This document shows positions 12,650 to 24,295 of a stretch of 64,000 bases of DNA, piece by piece (the stretch's first letter is position 1; each line of letters opens with the position of its first letter). The translations under genes and the position numbers were made by a program. Origin of the DNA: Cheiracanthium punctorium. Its lineage: Eukaryota; Arthropoda; Arachnida; Araneae; Cheiracanthiidae. The stretch is taken from NCBI GenBank assembly GCA_038373885.1, contig JAWZYV010019454.1, positions 124,001 to 188,000 on the forward strand, in the 5' to 3' direction. Below the pieces are notes generated by a model. That model searched no databases. It was not told the origin of the DNA and saw only the letters and a list, made by a program, of their open reading frames with translations.

Positions 12650-13485
12650 AAATCTGGAGTGACTCCACTCGACTTTCCGAACACTTACGATTAAGATCAT
12701 TACCAAGCATTTAAATAAATTTTAATCGATGAATAATTCAAACATATACCAACTTGAAACTCAACCGAATGCACCGTTTAAACGCTTGCGCACTTTCAAG
12801 AATTTCTCCCCATATGCCATTATTCCATAATATAAAAGAAATTTTTGTCGTAGCCCTCTAGAAAAACTATAAGTCTTATACACACCAATATCAATACAGG
12901 TCTGAAGATGGTGATTTATAACATATATACCCAATTTCAGCTCAATGGAAGGTACCGTTTAAACGCTAGCGCACTTTCAAGAATTTCCCCCCATAGGCCA
13001 GAATGTAAAAGGAATCTTTGTAGTAGCCCTGTAGGAGAACTATAAGTCTTATACACATAAAAATCAATACAGGTCTTGCGACGGTGGTTTATAACATATA
13101 TACCCAATTTGAGCTCAATCGAATCTACCGTTTAAACGCTAGTGCACTTTCAATAATTTCCCCCCATAGACCATAATGTAAGAGAAATCTTTGTCGTAGC
13201 CCTGTAGAAAAACTATAAGTCCTATACACACCAAAATCAATACCGGTCTTGCGATGGTGGTTTATGACAGATATATCCAATTTGAGCTCAATCGAATGCT
13301 CCGTTCAGGAGCTATTCTTTGTCGTGTTCACTCACACACACACATACATACATCTCGTAAAAGCAGCATAAATGGATTCAGAAGCCCTCAAAACGTGTAA
13401 AAACACGAAAATCTCGAAGTCGAATTTTTTCATGATTACAATACTTTCCAAACATGGTACATGTTCGGAAAGTAAAAATGAAGCT
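12650..13485 (+). repeat. Dispersed repeat with an internal tandem array of about 175 bp units, copy 1
   Basis: The head ctggagtgactccactcg (near 12655) is followed by about 3.3 tandem units. The motif ccgtttaaacgct or its variant recurs at 12774, 12955, 13128 and 13301, a spacing of 181, 173 and 173. Each unit repeats the ccccccatag block, the cgtagccctgtagaaaaact block and the acaggtcttgcgatggtggt block. The array is followed by a CA/CATA microsatellite and a conserved end module (cctcaaaacgtgtaaaa, then ttcatgattacaatac). The tract gactttccgaacac near 12670 is loosely inverted by gttcggaaagt near 13463. Overlapping open frames (13332-13683, both strands) are by-products. Confidence 0.85.
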
Positions 13486-16400
13486 AAAAGATATAGTAAA
13501 TTAAGTTTCACCTTTAGAAAATATACATTCAGCACTTTGAGTTGTTCCAAAAAAAAAAATCGATTGGGAGAAGAACATACTAAAGACACAAAAATGTTTA
13601 CTCAAAGTACTGATAAGAAAAATATTAACTTGAATGGTGCCAATTATAATTTCTTCTGAGAACCTCCATGTAGGTTGCATCATTGCAAAGATAGAAGTGC
13701 AATCGGTTTAGAATGTACCACTGTTCTTGAAATGCAAATCACATCAAACACATAATTTTTCAAGTCAAAATACATAATATTAACAGCCAAAGAACGTGCT
13801 TAATTAAACTAAATTTGATGACATCCATATAATTCATACATGGGTTTATCAGTGGACTTTTATCACACATTATGTGTAAATAAATGTTTTAAACATACAT
13901 TTATGTACATAATTTTATCATTAGAGTAGCATAGATATTACTGAAAACTTATTTTTAATTAATCAGAGGACGAATGCGAAATTTAGGTTTAATTTACGCA
14001 TGATTATAACGCTGGAATGAAAACAATCACAGGAAACCATGCTTCACAATGTAATTTGGAACTAAAATCTGGTTCTAGCAAAATCTAACATGAATGTGTC
14101 TGCAAGCATAATTTATTTAATCATATTTCCGTAATTTATTTTCAATTATTAATAGAAGTTAATTTTACATTCATTTCAATTCTTCCGTTAGATCAGTCGA
14201 ATTACGTCTTGCTCACATTTTAACTACTTTCTGAAATCGTACACTCTCTGTACTAGCATCGGTAAGTGATAAATTAATATTTAATAGCTGTTTTAGTTTC
14301 TTTATATACAGTACATAATTTTTGTCTTCTCGTTTTGCATAATCTTGCATCATCTAAGTTTATTTAAAAAATAGCTATTCTTGATACTGTTTCAAGAGGT
14401 GCTTAATTATAGCTCCAATACTTTTAAAATTATTTTTTCGTGGATGCATTCTTGCATACAGTATGTCTGCTTAATTTCTAAAAAGAAAAGGACAAAGAAG
14501 TATCCAGAAATTCAAAATTTGTTCATTCGACCTAGAACGAGCAAGAATAATCTTACGTTAAAAGGTTTCCAACTATCAGATATCTTCAAAAAGTTAAAGT
14601 TTCAGTAAGCGAAACTTATAGATTTTTTAACGACTAGTCGTACAAATTGAACTTGAATAGTTCTTTCTTTTTCAAAATTGTACTTTTGTGTACTACAGAC
14701 TGTACTATTATGTTAGTATGAAGAAAAATTTTAAAAAGGGTAGGTGTATTGATTTACACTAGCAGTAAATCGTTGAAAATTATAAATTCCAAGCCGAATT
14801 TCTTTTGTTATTTTGCAAATTAATCAGAGATTTTGTTAAAAATTTATGTAAAAAATAATCTTTAAATATTTTTTAATTAATTAATTAATTTTATTTTTTA
14901 TTTATTTAATTATGTGAATATTTCTCTATTAAAGATGAAAAGATTCCTGATATAACAAATAAGCTGGGTTCAAATATTTTGATATTTTTATTACAATGTA
15001 TAAAGAGAACATGATATTCGATGAGGATTTACGTAATCATATAAAAATTATAACGCATAAAATGCATACAAGAATGTTTCCGAAAATGTTGTTAAATTGA
15101 ATATAAGCAATCCATAATATTACCATATCTATTTATAAGTAAATATTTATATATAAAACTTCTGAATTCAAAGAGTTCTTTGATTCAAATGTTTGCGGAA
15201 GCCTACGACTAATATTTCTACACGAAGAAAATCAAACTGAATTAACATGAATAAGATGATATTAATAGAAATAAGCTAAGAGAGCTAAGAGAGATGTATC
15301 TTTTCTTTTTCTATTTTCTCTAACAATCCCAGTACTGTAGATTTCCGTTGGACTTCAAAATAGAGTTAATTAAACATTTTAAATACGTGACCGTAATGTG
15401 AAGTGGGAGTTATAATGCATTACGCAATAAACAAGAATCCGGAGCATTGGTGAAGCACTTTTACGACCGTTTCTTGAAAATAATGGTTAAAAAAGTAAAG
15501 TAAGTAAATGGTTAAAAATTTTATTTTTTACTTACCCAAATTACTAAGCAAGCGTTCTTACACTTTCAAAGTAAATGTGCATTTTACATTTCAGCTCAGC
15601 GGGTAAACCTCTTTTTTTTTCAAACTAACAACATTTTATTCGCACTATGCATATTTATTTTCTGTGTTTTAAGGAAATTTAAATAGCTTTCTGAAGTCAG
15701 GAGAACAATTTTAAGTAGAATTGAATTTTGTTTAGCTTTTAAAGTTGTGTCTGCTTTTATAAAAAGCCTATATAGTATGTAGTATTAACTTTCTTGCTTA
15801 CAGAATAATAATAATCCGCGAATAGTTTAAAAATTTAGAAAAATTGGAGGAAATTCAAACATTTGTGATAGTTATGATAGAACTGTTTACCCAAAAAATG
15901 AAAACAATGGATATTGATAGTAGTATCTAAAGAACAAAAGATAAATGAATCGTCATAATAAAATGTTTGGTGTATTTTTCTTGGTGGAGGTCTTAGAAAA
16001 ATGTTTAGCCGAATCGAAATAAAAACCTGGATTATCGCCCCAAACAATCTATAGCGATAAATTATTTGTTTGTTTTGTGTTTTAATGAGAGCTATGTATT
16101 CCTTATTTATTTCATTGGGCGTTTGATCTGACCGATTAAAGACACAGCACACTGACAGTTAATTTCATAAATGTCTGGTTACTAAAATATCAATTGGGCC
16201 TTTATAATTGAATACAGCAATTTTGTTCAGGGGCGTGAAAATTATCTTTAAATTAAATTTACGAATGATATTGGTGGGAAGATAACTAATTTTACGGAAG
16301 TAAGGAAGGGCTTCATAGAAAAAAATTACTTAATTCAACTTGAAGTTCTTTACGCATTTTTTTTTTCTGTTGTGAGCTCTCGTCAAAAAAAAAAAATCAT

Positions 16401-17531
16401 TCTCCATTAAAAAAAGTTACCATGCGATCGTGTAAGTGTCCTAAATGAAAAAGAAAAGAAATACTCGTAAAAGTTTTCATATAATACCAAAATTAAATGT
16501 AAGAATAAACACGAAGCAATTACTGTAGAATGTTCTCATTCAATTACATTATCATTGATCCTTCTTCGTATTTGTATAAGAAATCGAAACCATCTTGCTT
16601 TTCCCCTTCAATTCAGAGATTAAAATGAGTTATCCCGCGAGCGTGTTTGCGGTGGAGAGCAGATATACTCTCAGAAATAAAAATTAAATTTTCCAATGTT
16701 CGTAATAGTCCCAAGAGTGTCGTAACTCAATAGAAATAATCGTTTTATTCAGAAATTCGATGAGATAAGTGCTAGTTTAAGCTATTTGATCGTTCCTGGG
16801 GGCGGTTTATATTATGTGGCATTTTGCTTTCCGAGTTCATTCATTGAAAAAAAAATTTTTTCGTAACAAAGATAGAAAGCATAACTTTACTTTTTCTTGA
16901 TGCATCAGTGTAAATAGGCTTTTTTTCGTTGATGTTTTCATCCTATTACGTAAATTGAATATTTATGTCAATGCATGTTTTTTCTAGAATGTCCGGATTC
17001 CGAAAAGGGGAAGAACTATTCTAACCAAATAATTTAATTCGGCTCAGTGTTACGTTGTGTGTTATATGATGATGATTTAAATGTAGTTTGGTAGAAAAAT
17101 GTAACTATGTTAAGTGAAAATTCCTCGTGGAATTCTTGCTGCAAGAGTAAGTACCGCCCGTCAGTAAAAGTTTGAGTTCGCAAAAGAATTTGAAACACAT
17201 GTTGTGGATCTATTCAATATAAAAATAAAGGAAAAAGAGAAATAAATACCATAATCAAGCATAAATATTGTTGCAATTTACGTCAATTAGCAAATTAGCA
17301 CTACATATTTTATTTTTGCCCAAGCCAGGAGTTCAAAATATGCTATTATACTAATATGCCATATTTGAATTTATTGTTCACCATAATTCAAGATCAACAG
17401 TTGATGTGAAATCAATTCATCAGCTGAAGAATAATTTAATGTATAATAAATATTCTTTAAACCACTTATTACACTTATATTATTAATTAGATATAAGAAT
17501 TCAGCAAACAATATTAAATTGCAAAATATTG
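13486..17531. other. AT-rich sequence without a recognisable gene
   Basis: About 4 kb with no supported element. Open frames at 14381-14608 (+) and 15835-16152 (-, 105 codons) show no domain, and their length fits chance. TTAATTAA-type low complexity lies at 14870-14912. A string caccgcccgtc-like near 17154 resembles small-subunit rRNA only by chance, since the flanks do not match. Confidence 0.5.
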
Positions 17532-17533
17532 TA

Positions 17534-18089
17534 CGAGTGTTGTCCGAAAAGTAAGTTTTCCCACTCTCAATAAAAACGAATAGATTATAAACTGGAAAAG
17601 TTTATCGAGAAAGATACAGCAACATTTCAGATACTCCTCAACATAAGAATAACCTGAACTGTAACACGTTTCATACCGAGAAATAAGTTTTTGTAGTCCA
17701 GTGTCATAGAAGTCTGCTGCCTGAGAATGGAGTCAGCGTGTCACAGTTGTTTGCAGTCTTCGTCAATGGTAAAATGATGCCTGTACAGTAATTTCTTCGG
17801 GTTCAAGTCACTGGAAGCAAGATTGGGGCTATAGGGTTGTAGGACCACCTTTTTCCTCACAAAGACTGCAAACAACTGTGACATTCTGAGTCCTTTCTCA
17901 GGCAATAGACTTCTGTCACACTGGACTACATAAACTTATTCCACGGCATGATAAATGTTACCCTTCAAGTTATTCTTAGGTTGGGAAGGAGCTGAAACAC
18001 TGCAGTATTTTCCAAAATAAATATTTCCTGGTAATAAGTTTTGTTCCTTTTTATTGTTAGGGGGTAACTTACTTTCCGGACAATCCTCG
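17534..18089. mobile_element. Snap-back mariner relic (two inverted copies of the transposase 3' end)
   Basis: The element is flanked by TA (17532-17533 and 18090-18091) and has mariner-style ends: cgagtgttgtccgaaaagta on the left, and tactttccggacaatcctcg on the right. The left arm 17534-17759 and right arm 17864-18089 are inverted copies of 226 bases each. Read on the minus strand, 17839-17750 encodes PYSPNLASSDLNPKK and then HHFTIDEDCKQL. This matches the C-terminal catalytic region of mariner transposases (family pattern PYSPDLAPSD, with the third catalytic Asp retained). The right arm encodes the distal part again on the plus strand. Both arms contain stops. It is a dead element in which only the 3' end was duplicated head to head. 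Confidence 0.88.
17625..17839 (-). pseudogene. Mariner transposase C-terminal fragment
   Basis: The minus-strand frame shows the mariner C-terminal signature PYSPNLASSD at 17836-17801, with the terminal Asp aligning to the third residue of the D,D34D triad. It is followed by a stop after CKQL and by a degraded tail resembling the LDYxNLFxG region. No upstream part of the transposase is present, because the sequence switches orientation at the centre of the snap-back. It cannot encode an active enzyme. Confidence 0.75.
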
Positions 18090-18800
18090 TACATTTCAAC
18101 AATTTTTTATAATAGTGATTATATTCAGTCGTTATTGTCTTTATTTATCTTTTCTTTATGACAAGTAGACTAAGTTTTTTTTTCTTTCCTCTAAATATAA
18201 TCGAGGAAGACCGATTTCATTTTTATTCCGGTGACTAATTTTTCGCTACGCCTTTAATGACCAATCTACCATTTTCTATCTAATTTTTTTGAGAAAGTAG
18301 TATGCCGGATTTAGTATCAATTAAAGACTTTTTGTGTTCAAACTGCATTTAAGTAATTGGTGTTCATTAACGAAATAATTATTTCATTTTACAATTCATT
18401 AAGAAAATATGCGAAAGCGTGATGAAGATTCGTCACTTTTTTATTTAAATAAATGTGACATTTTTAAAACCAAATGTGTAACTGTGGAGTAAATTTTCCT
18501 GTAATTAACGGCCTTATCGTTCCTAACTGGCATTGACGAACGCCGTGAGTATTTTTAAAAGCAGTATACTATCTTCAGGTGACTTCCCCAATTATCTACA
18601 TCATTAAAAATCTTAGAGTTTTTCAAATGACTTAAGTAGTATTCCTTCAAACGAGACTGCGGCTTATATTTTTTCAGGTGTACTTTAGAACATACTTTTA
18701 AAATAACCTTCTAATTAAGTTCCATTAATGTACAACTCCTTCATTTACCAATGTTAATGTTAATAATTAAATTACTTATGTTAATGCAATTATTAAAATA

Positions 18801-18944
18801 CAGTGAAACTTACTAATTTGACTACTTTTGTGCACAGTTTCACTTTGCAACCACCGCACTTTACCATCTTTGTAAGGTGACCATCTTTAGAAATTAACCC
18901 GTTTTGCTCTTTCCAAGGATGGTCATATAAGACAGTTTCCACTA
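18801..18944. repeat. Pogo/Tigger-like miniature element
   Basis: The ends cagtgaaact (18801) and agtttccacta (to 18944) form short, imperfect inverted repeats flanked by TA on both sides. Internally, accatctttgtaaggt and accatctttag suggest decayed symmetry. TA targets and CAGT-type ends fit pogo/Tigger elements, but the assignment is tentative. Confidence 0.5.
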
Positions 18945-18958
18945 TACTAACATTAATG

Positions 18959-19410
18959 TACAGGGTGAATCTAAACTCTTGGGCAAAACTTTAAGGGGTG
19001 ATAGGGCACACAATGAGGAATCGTAATCACATAGCAATCTGGGGTGAAAAACGCAGTTTTAACTTACCCGGTAATAATCACTTTTGGAAAAGCATTGAAG
19101 TGTCCGTCTAATTTCTTAACCAATAGGTTTCATAAACAATAGGCTCGTCTCCAAAAATTTCATAAATGAAATAAAATTGAACTTTTAAACTATCAATTTT
19201 AGTCTTCTGTTTTCTGGGAAAAATACATTAGTTTCTGACGAAAAATGGTCGGAAAGTGCACTGTTGTTTCGGCACTTTTATCCAAAGTGATTATTAATAG
19301 CTACACGAAGACGACGTTGCTGACCCCACATTGCTATGTGATTCTGATTCCTTATTATGTGCCCTATCACCCCTTAAAGTTTTGTCCAAGAGTTTAGATT
19401 CACCCTGTAT
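18959..19410. mobile_element. Foldback MITE, TIR cagggtgaatctaaactctt
   Basis: The left arm about 18961-19047 (cagggtgaatctaaactctt, then aaggggtgatagggcaca) is the reverse complement of the right arm about 19322-19408, ending agtttagattcaccctg. TA flanks both ends. The centre is about 275 bp and non-coding. Ends beginning CAGGGTG with a TA duplication suggest a Tc1/mariner-type mobiliser. Confidence 0.85.
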
Positions 19411-20260
19411 ATATATTTGAAATCTTGTGCTAATTTTAGTTTGTTTGAAATACATTAACATCTTTGAAATGCATTTTGAATTCACTCCCATAAAGCTTCA
19501 GAAAAAAGAAAATTCTTAACTGTTAACTGCTACATAGTACGTTTACGGTAGTCAGAGCTTTATTAAAAAAACTCCTACAAATTTATCATTTTTGTTTAAA
19601 ATAAATTAACGCTCCTTAAATGATACAATTATTGCGATACTATTTTTTACTACATAAATTACCTCCAGAAAAATATGTAACTCAGCACAAGCATTATAAC
19701 TAATGCTATTATTTTTAAATCTAAAATCAGCAAAATATTTTCAATTAGTTTGCCTTTTCCGTGATTCCTTCAAAATTATCGAATGCGTAAACTTAAAATC
19801 GTACATTATCTCTCTCGATTGAAAATTTTAATTAACATACAAACGTAAATTTTTGTATTTTTTACAAAAAAAGTGCAAATTTTTTAAGCAATGTATTTAG
19901 GCAATTATTTTTACGAAACTATTTCAATAAAAAATACTGTTGGGATATAATGTAAACAAATTTGTAGAAAAATACATTTTTTGTGGATATCTTGAAATTA
20001 AATTTAATATAATGAGTAAATACATTTTCTTTAGTGCTAAGTGCTTGGTTACTAAAAGTTTTTTGTGCTATTTTTATCACGTTTTTCCAGAAAATTGTTT
20101 TTTAGATGCATACGGTATGATTATAAAAGAATAATACGTAAAAAATACTGAAGCACCGGAATACTGCATACCGACAATGTTATGCAGCACAATTATAAAA
20201 GAAGAATACATAAAAAATATAATGAATGTAATAAGTTTAGGCACGTGGCCAGAAAAAAAA
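19411..20260. other. AT-rich sequence without a recognisable gene
   Basis: Open frames at 19940-20134 (+) and 20077-20277 (-) overlap on opposite strands and show no motif. Confidence 0.5.
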
Positions 20261-20680
20261 ATCTGGAGTGACTCCACTCGACTTTCCGATCACTTACGAT
20301 TAAGATCATTACCAACCATTTAAATAAAATTTAATCGATGAATAATTCAAACATATATACCAAATTGAAACTCAATCGAATGTACCGTTTAAACGCTAGC
20401 TCGCTTTCAAGATTTTTCCCCCATAGGCCATAATGTAAAAGAAATCTTTGTCGTAGCCCTGTAGAAAAACATATATACCCAATTTGAGCTCAATCGAATG
20501 CCCCGTTTGGCAGCTATCGTGTTCACTCACATACACACACACATACATACATACATCTCGTAAAAATAGCATAAATAAATTCAGAAGACCTCAAAACCTG
20601 TAAATACACCAAAATCTCGAAGTCGAATTTTTTCATGATTACAATAATTTCCTTGCATGGTACATGTTAAGACAGTAAAG
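20261..20680 (+). repeat. Dispersed arrayed repeat, copy 2 (single-unit form)
   Basis: It has the same head (atctggagtgactccactcg at 20261), the same unit motifs (accgtttaaacgctagc, ccccataggccataatgtaa), the same CA/CATA microsatellite and the same end module (cctcaaaacctgtaaa, ttcatgattacaata, tggtacatgtt) as 12650-13485. Only about one unit lies between head and end, with a second unit deleted internally. The array length therefore differs between copies. Confidence 0.85.
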
Positions 20681-20782
20681 ATTCGGGGAGGGCCCAGAAC
20701 AAAAAGGCTCGATTATTGACATCCAATGAACAAATATCCTAACTTTCGGCGCTTCGTGGCCCACCCTCTGACTACGTCCCTG
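20681..20782 (-). repeat. hAT-like terminal fragment
   Basis: Read on the minus strand from 20782, the sequence starts cagggacgtagtcagagggt and continues with a GC-rich ggccacgaag block. Ends of the form CAGGGRCGTAG are common on non-autonomous hAT-like elements, and a related end occurs at 21465. No matching opposite end was found, so this is a fragment. Confidence 0.45.
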
Positions 20783-21464
20783 AATAAATTTTTTAGCGAA
20801 GCCTGCTTGTCTATTCCAGAAACGTTATACCATTGGAAGATGCCATAATTTTGAGTGAAATGTAATAGGTATTTATCTTACATTATCGTACATCGTATCT
20901 TATCGTACATAGGTATTTATCTGTACAGAGGATTACCATCATGCAAGAAATCTAACTAGACCTTCATTGGTGATTTTCACCGCTTGATTTTTCAATGGCA
21001 TCAAATGCAGATGCTCAATTACAACGAAAAATTGTTTATGAGCCCGATAAAAGATGGTTCACAACACTTTTAAGGGAACGATCGAAAAAATAATTTTTTT
21101 CTCTAGCAGAATAGCACAAAAAATGCATGCATTTTGTTAATAATATTTTAAAATGAATAACTAAAAAATATTTAGCCATGTAATACATGTTTTAAAGTAC
21201 CAATGGAATAAATACAATCCCTTTAGCAAACTACTTAGAACTTTAGAATATTGGACCTCATTCCGGTTCTGAATTATTGCTCCCGAGTTCCAATAAATGA
21301 GTCCCATAAGATTATAAGGATAAAAATGTTCAAAATCATTGAAGAGAGAGGACCAGCCATATACTCATAAACGACCATAATAGAAACATATAGATTGCTG
21401 AATTATAGGGGATATAACTGTACGCCTACACATAATACTCTTCAGTCAGGGTCAATAATGCTTT
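20783..21464. other. Unique AT-rich sequence
   Basis: A short local duplication of a ttatcgtaca motif occurs near 20880-20910. Nothing else was seen. Confidence 0.45.
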
Positions 21465-21584
21465 CAGGAACGTAGCTAGGGGGGGGTGCCCCCACTTTAC
21501 ACCCCGAAATTTTGGATTTTTGAAAATTGGTTCTCAATAAATTAAGCATTTTTGTGATAAATTCTACCTTTTGGGCACTTCCAA

Positions 21585-21628
<44 letters not shown>

Positions 21629-21637
21629 ACATCCCTG
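21465..21637. repeat. Small MITE ending in a long poly-T
   Basis: The left end caggaacgtagctagg (21465) and right end gctacatccctg (21626-21637) form an imperfect inverted repeat of the CAGGGAYGTAGC type. A G run and a C run follow the left end, and a T tract of about 37 bases (21589-21625) precedes the right end. The lysine-rich minus-strand frame across the tract is an artefact. Confidence 0.6.
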
Positions 21638-21932
21638 TTTTCAGTTATTATCAAAATATTAAGTCAAGATACGAGATAAATAGGACAATGGTTAGACAAA
21701 ACTGGTTTTTACGGTAAACTTCTGACTTGCATTTCTTTTAGACCATCTTTCGTCCGTATCAATGATAGTTTCTACTTCTTTCACTGTACTTTAATTCTTA
21801 AACGATTCTTATTATGAGATATAGTTGCAAGTGTATAGGCATTTTCCGGTCAGGCAGAAGATGCAGTGATCTTCTTCAGCGACTGTATTTACCTAACATT
21901 ATGATGTAGGAATGGTAAATTTTCGTCGAAGT

Positions 21933-21963
21933 AATATCAGCCCTTAGTCTAAGGGCTGATATT
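21933..21963. other. Perfect hairpin, 15 bp stem
   Basis: Aatatcagcccttag and its exact reverse complement are separated by a single base. It could be a short cruciform or the remnant of a palindromic insertion. No terminator role is implied in a eukaryote. Confidence 0.85.
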
Positions 21964-23700
21964 GATTCATTCAAAAAAATTTAGTCAACTGCAAGAATTA
22001 GAGCGAACGAAAGTATTTAGTCCATTTCTATACTTGAAATTCAATATCTGACGTTTATTTCGACATGTGGTCCTCGAATAGGTGTCAGTTTTATTTAGCT
22101 ACACAACGGATCAGGGACTTTCGAGTAGCATTGGCCTATAAGTTGATAAATTTTGAAACCTCGGTTGCATTTTAAAATCCCAGTGCCGGTTTCAAAATTT
22201 TTATTTTAACGATTTAACGCCGTTTGGGATCAGAAAAAAATTCTCAATGTCTGTAAATGGAGAAGAATCATGCTCACGAATTTTTTTCTTTGGGTTATTG
22301 GGTTATTAGTCACAAGTCTCCTAAATTTTCATTGTATTGCTCCGCAGTATTCATAAATGGAATTAATTAAACATGCAGTCCAAAACTGAAAAGAAAAGAT
22401 TTGCACTTGAAACTAAATTCGAAAAAAATCAATTAATAATAATATCGCTACCAAAATGGCCAAAATATCGATTTCTATAACTTAACGTGCGGCTCTATTG
22501 TTCATTGCATGAAATCTGTGTTTTCAGGAGCATACTGCTGCAGAAAACCTGCAATAATGAGTCAATTCTCCATATGAAAGCGTTTCTGGTAAATACTCGG
22601 TTATGCTTTCATTTTCATTTGCAGCTTCAAATGTGTTCGAGAGGTATGTAAAATGTATTTCAGTGAAATAGTCGACATGAGTTTATTTTGTCCCCTTAAA
22701 AATATCAAAATGCGTTATTTTCATAATTACCGTATTTGTCATCATCGCACCATACCAATTATATTTTTATGTTGCTCGTCTCCGTTTAGTTAAAATTTAA
22801 TATTCAATTCATAAACACACACACACACACACTTTAGGAAAAATCTATATGTATACATATATATTTAAATGATAATCCCAAATAATAAAATAACATACTG
22901 AATATGAAGTTTTTTATTCAACTAGAAAAACTTTGGAGGTCAGTTTCATCTAAGAAAAGGTAAAACTCATTTTACGAAAAAAATATATAGTACATGTTTT
23001 GATATAAACGTATGAAATATTCGGGCGGAATTTAAATTGTTAATAGAAGCACGTACAAACCACACCAGATCTCATAAACTTTTCACATATTTTGTGATTC
23101 GAAGGAAGTCGAATCAAATGAAGGGAAATATTTTTTAGTTAAAGAACAGACTGAAACACTGCATAAGCATGAATTATGAGAATACTTTGGAAATACTTAT
23201 AATATTTTATATGTTTTAAGAAAGGAGTGAGATAATGTTTTTGTTAATTAGAGAGTGTTGAGGGAATCACTAATGCATTCACCAAAATTAACATTCCACA
23301 AGAAAAAAAAAAATTTGAATTCACAATTATGCTGTCAATTGTTTAGCAGAATAATTTTGTTTTGTGTGCTTAACAAAATATTTTATTGGTTCCACTAAAC
23401 TGATCCGATGAAATAGTGTTAACCTAATATTCCTCGAATGCAGATCATTTTTTCTTTCCGTGCACACTAGACGACGATGGGAAAAGCTATATTGCAAGAT
23501 CTAGAAAGTTGATGATGTTTTAAATTTTATTTGTTTAAGTTTCTCACTCCATAATTGTAACATAAGAAAAAGTTTACTTTAGCTTACCAATTGTGATTGT
23601 CCAAATTTAAGAAGAAAAAAAAAGAAGAATTTTTAAACGAAATTACAAAAGTCCAAATTTTTCATTAAAACACTTTCCTCCAAGAACATATTTCCGTTAA
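21964..23700. other. Mostly unique AT-rich sequence
   Basis: The stretch contains an inverted repeat aaattttgaaacc / ggtttcaaaattt at 22148-22200, an (AC)n tract near 22816-22833, and a weak exon-like segment at 22528-22588. No gene can be supported. Confidence 0.5.
22528..22588 (+). other. Weak exon-like segment
   Basis: A good acceptor (tgtgttttcag before 22528) and a donor (gtaaat from 22589) bound 61 bases. One frame is open, reading SILLQKTCNNESILHMKAFL. Exon-like segments this short arise by chance in 64 kb, so this is only a lead. Confidence 0.15.
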
Positions 23701-23764
23701 ACAAAGGTTGTATTCAAGGAACATGAGTTCGGAGGACCAGAAAATTTTTCGTTTAAGGCTGTTC

Positions 23765-23985
23765 TTTGAATCCGCAGAAGCCCATTTGGAAGAGGCGTTG
23801 ATCTCGTAGCCGGCAGGTTGTGAATTCGATCCTGAGACCAACCAAAGACCACCGTGCTCGCTGGTGGCGACTGGGGCACATTAAGTACGTCGTGGTCGCA
23901 ATATCCTCCAAGTTCACAAACAAAACTATACCTCTGGGGATGGCAAAGCTAATCCTTGGGGGTGTTCTTCTTGGTATTCTTTGCA
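23765..23985 (+). mobile_element. tRNA-derived SINE, family A (head and middle)
   Basis: The tract about 23775-23840 contains a polymerase III B-box-like sequence (gtgaattcgatcctgag) about 40 bases downstream of a possible A-box region (gaggcgttgatctcgtagcc), as in a tRNA-derived head. It is followed by gtggtcgcaatatcctccaa and tacctctggggatgg, which align to the middle of the SINEs at 9.4 kb and 47.1 kb. The copy seems to lack its tail. Minus-strand open frames over it (23697-23986) are by-products. Confidence 0.6.
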
Positions 23986-24094
23986 AAATGAATTAGCCCC
24001 ACTTACGGTTGGTAGTGCTGCCATCTATCGGCTCATGAATGACGTAGAAATGAACTCTTCATTAGTTTGTTGTAAAAATTTACGCCCTACTTAT

Positions 24095-24135
24095 ATTAGA
24101 TCGATAGCGGCAGGTACTGCCGCTATCGATCTAAT
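24095..24135. other. Perfect hairpin, 19 bp stem and 3 base loop
   Basis: Attagatcgatagcggcag (24095-24113) is followed by gta and then the exact reverse complement (24117-24135). There are no mismatches in 19 pairs, and the stem is GC-richer than its surroundings. A gctgccatctatcgg motif lies about 80 bp upstream (24017-24031). Confidence 0.9.
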
Positions 24136-24295
24136 CTGGATTTGGGATTGGTACAATATTAGCTATAAAGCAGAAGTTCCTAGCCCCCCCCATAATCCAT
24201 CTAAACAAGCCAGACAGACAGAAAGTTGTTATTTTAAGAAATCCTGCAACTTTTGAACGAATTCGCTACAGACTCGAAAAACTTTAGGATGTCTT

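Noticed and set aside
13332..13683. Overlapping open frames on both strands
   Set aside because: They overlap the end module of the dispersed arrayed repeat, and the second copy at 20.3 kb does not preserve them.
15835..16152. 105-codon minus-strand open frame
   Set aside because: No motif, residues typical of AT-rich DNA, length within chance expectation for this window.
17150..17165. Small-subunit rRNA-like string (accgcccgtc)
   Set aside because: Only about ten bases match and the flanks do not resemble rRNA.
21442..21654. Lysine-rich minus-strand frame
   Set aside because: Produced by the poly-T tract inside a MITE.
23775..23845. A functional tRNA gene
   Set aside because: B-box-like sequence is present but the cloverleaf arms do not pair, and SINE body sequence follows.
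23981..24256. 91-codon plus-strand frame
   Set aside because: Runs through the perfect hairpin at 24095-24135 and unrelated flanks; no protein likeness.
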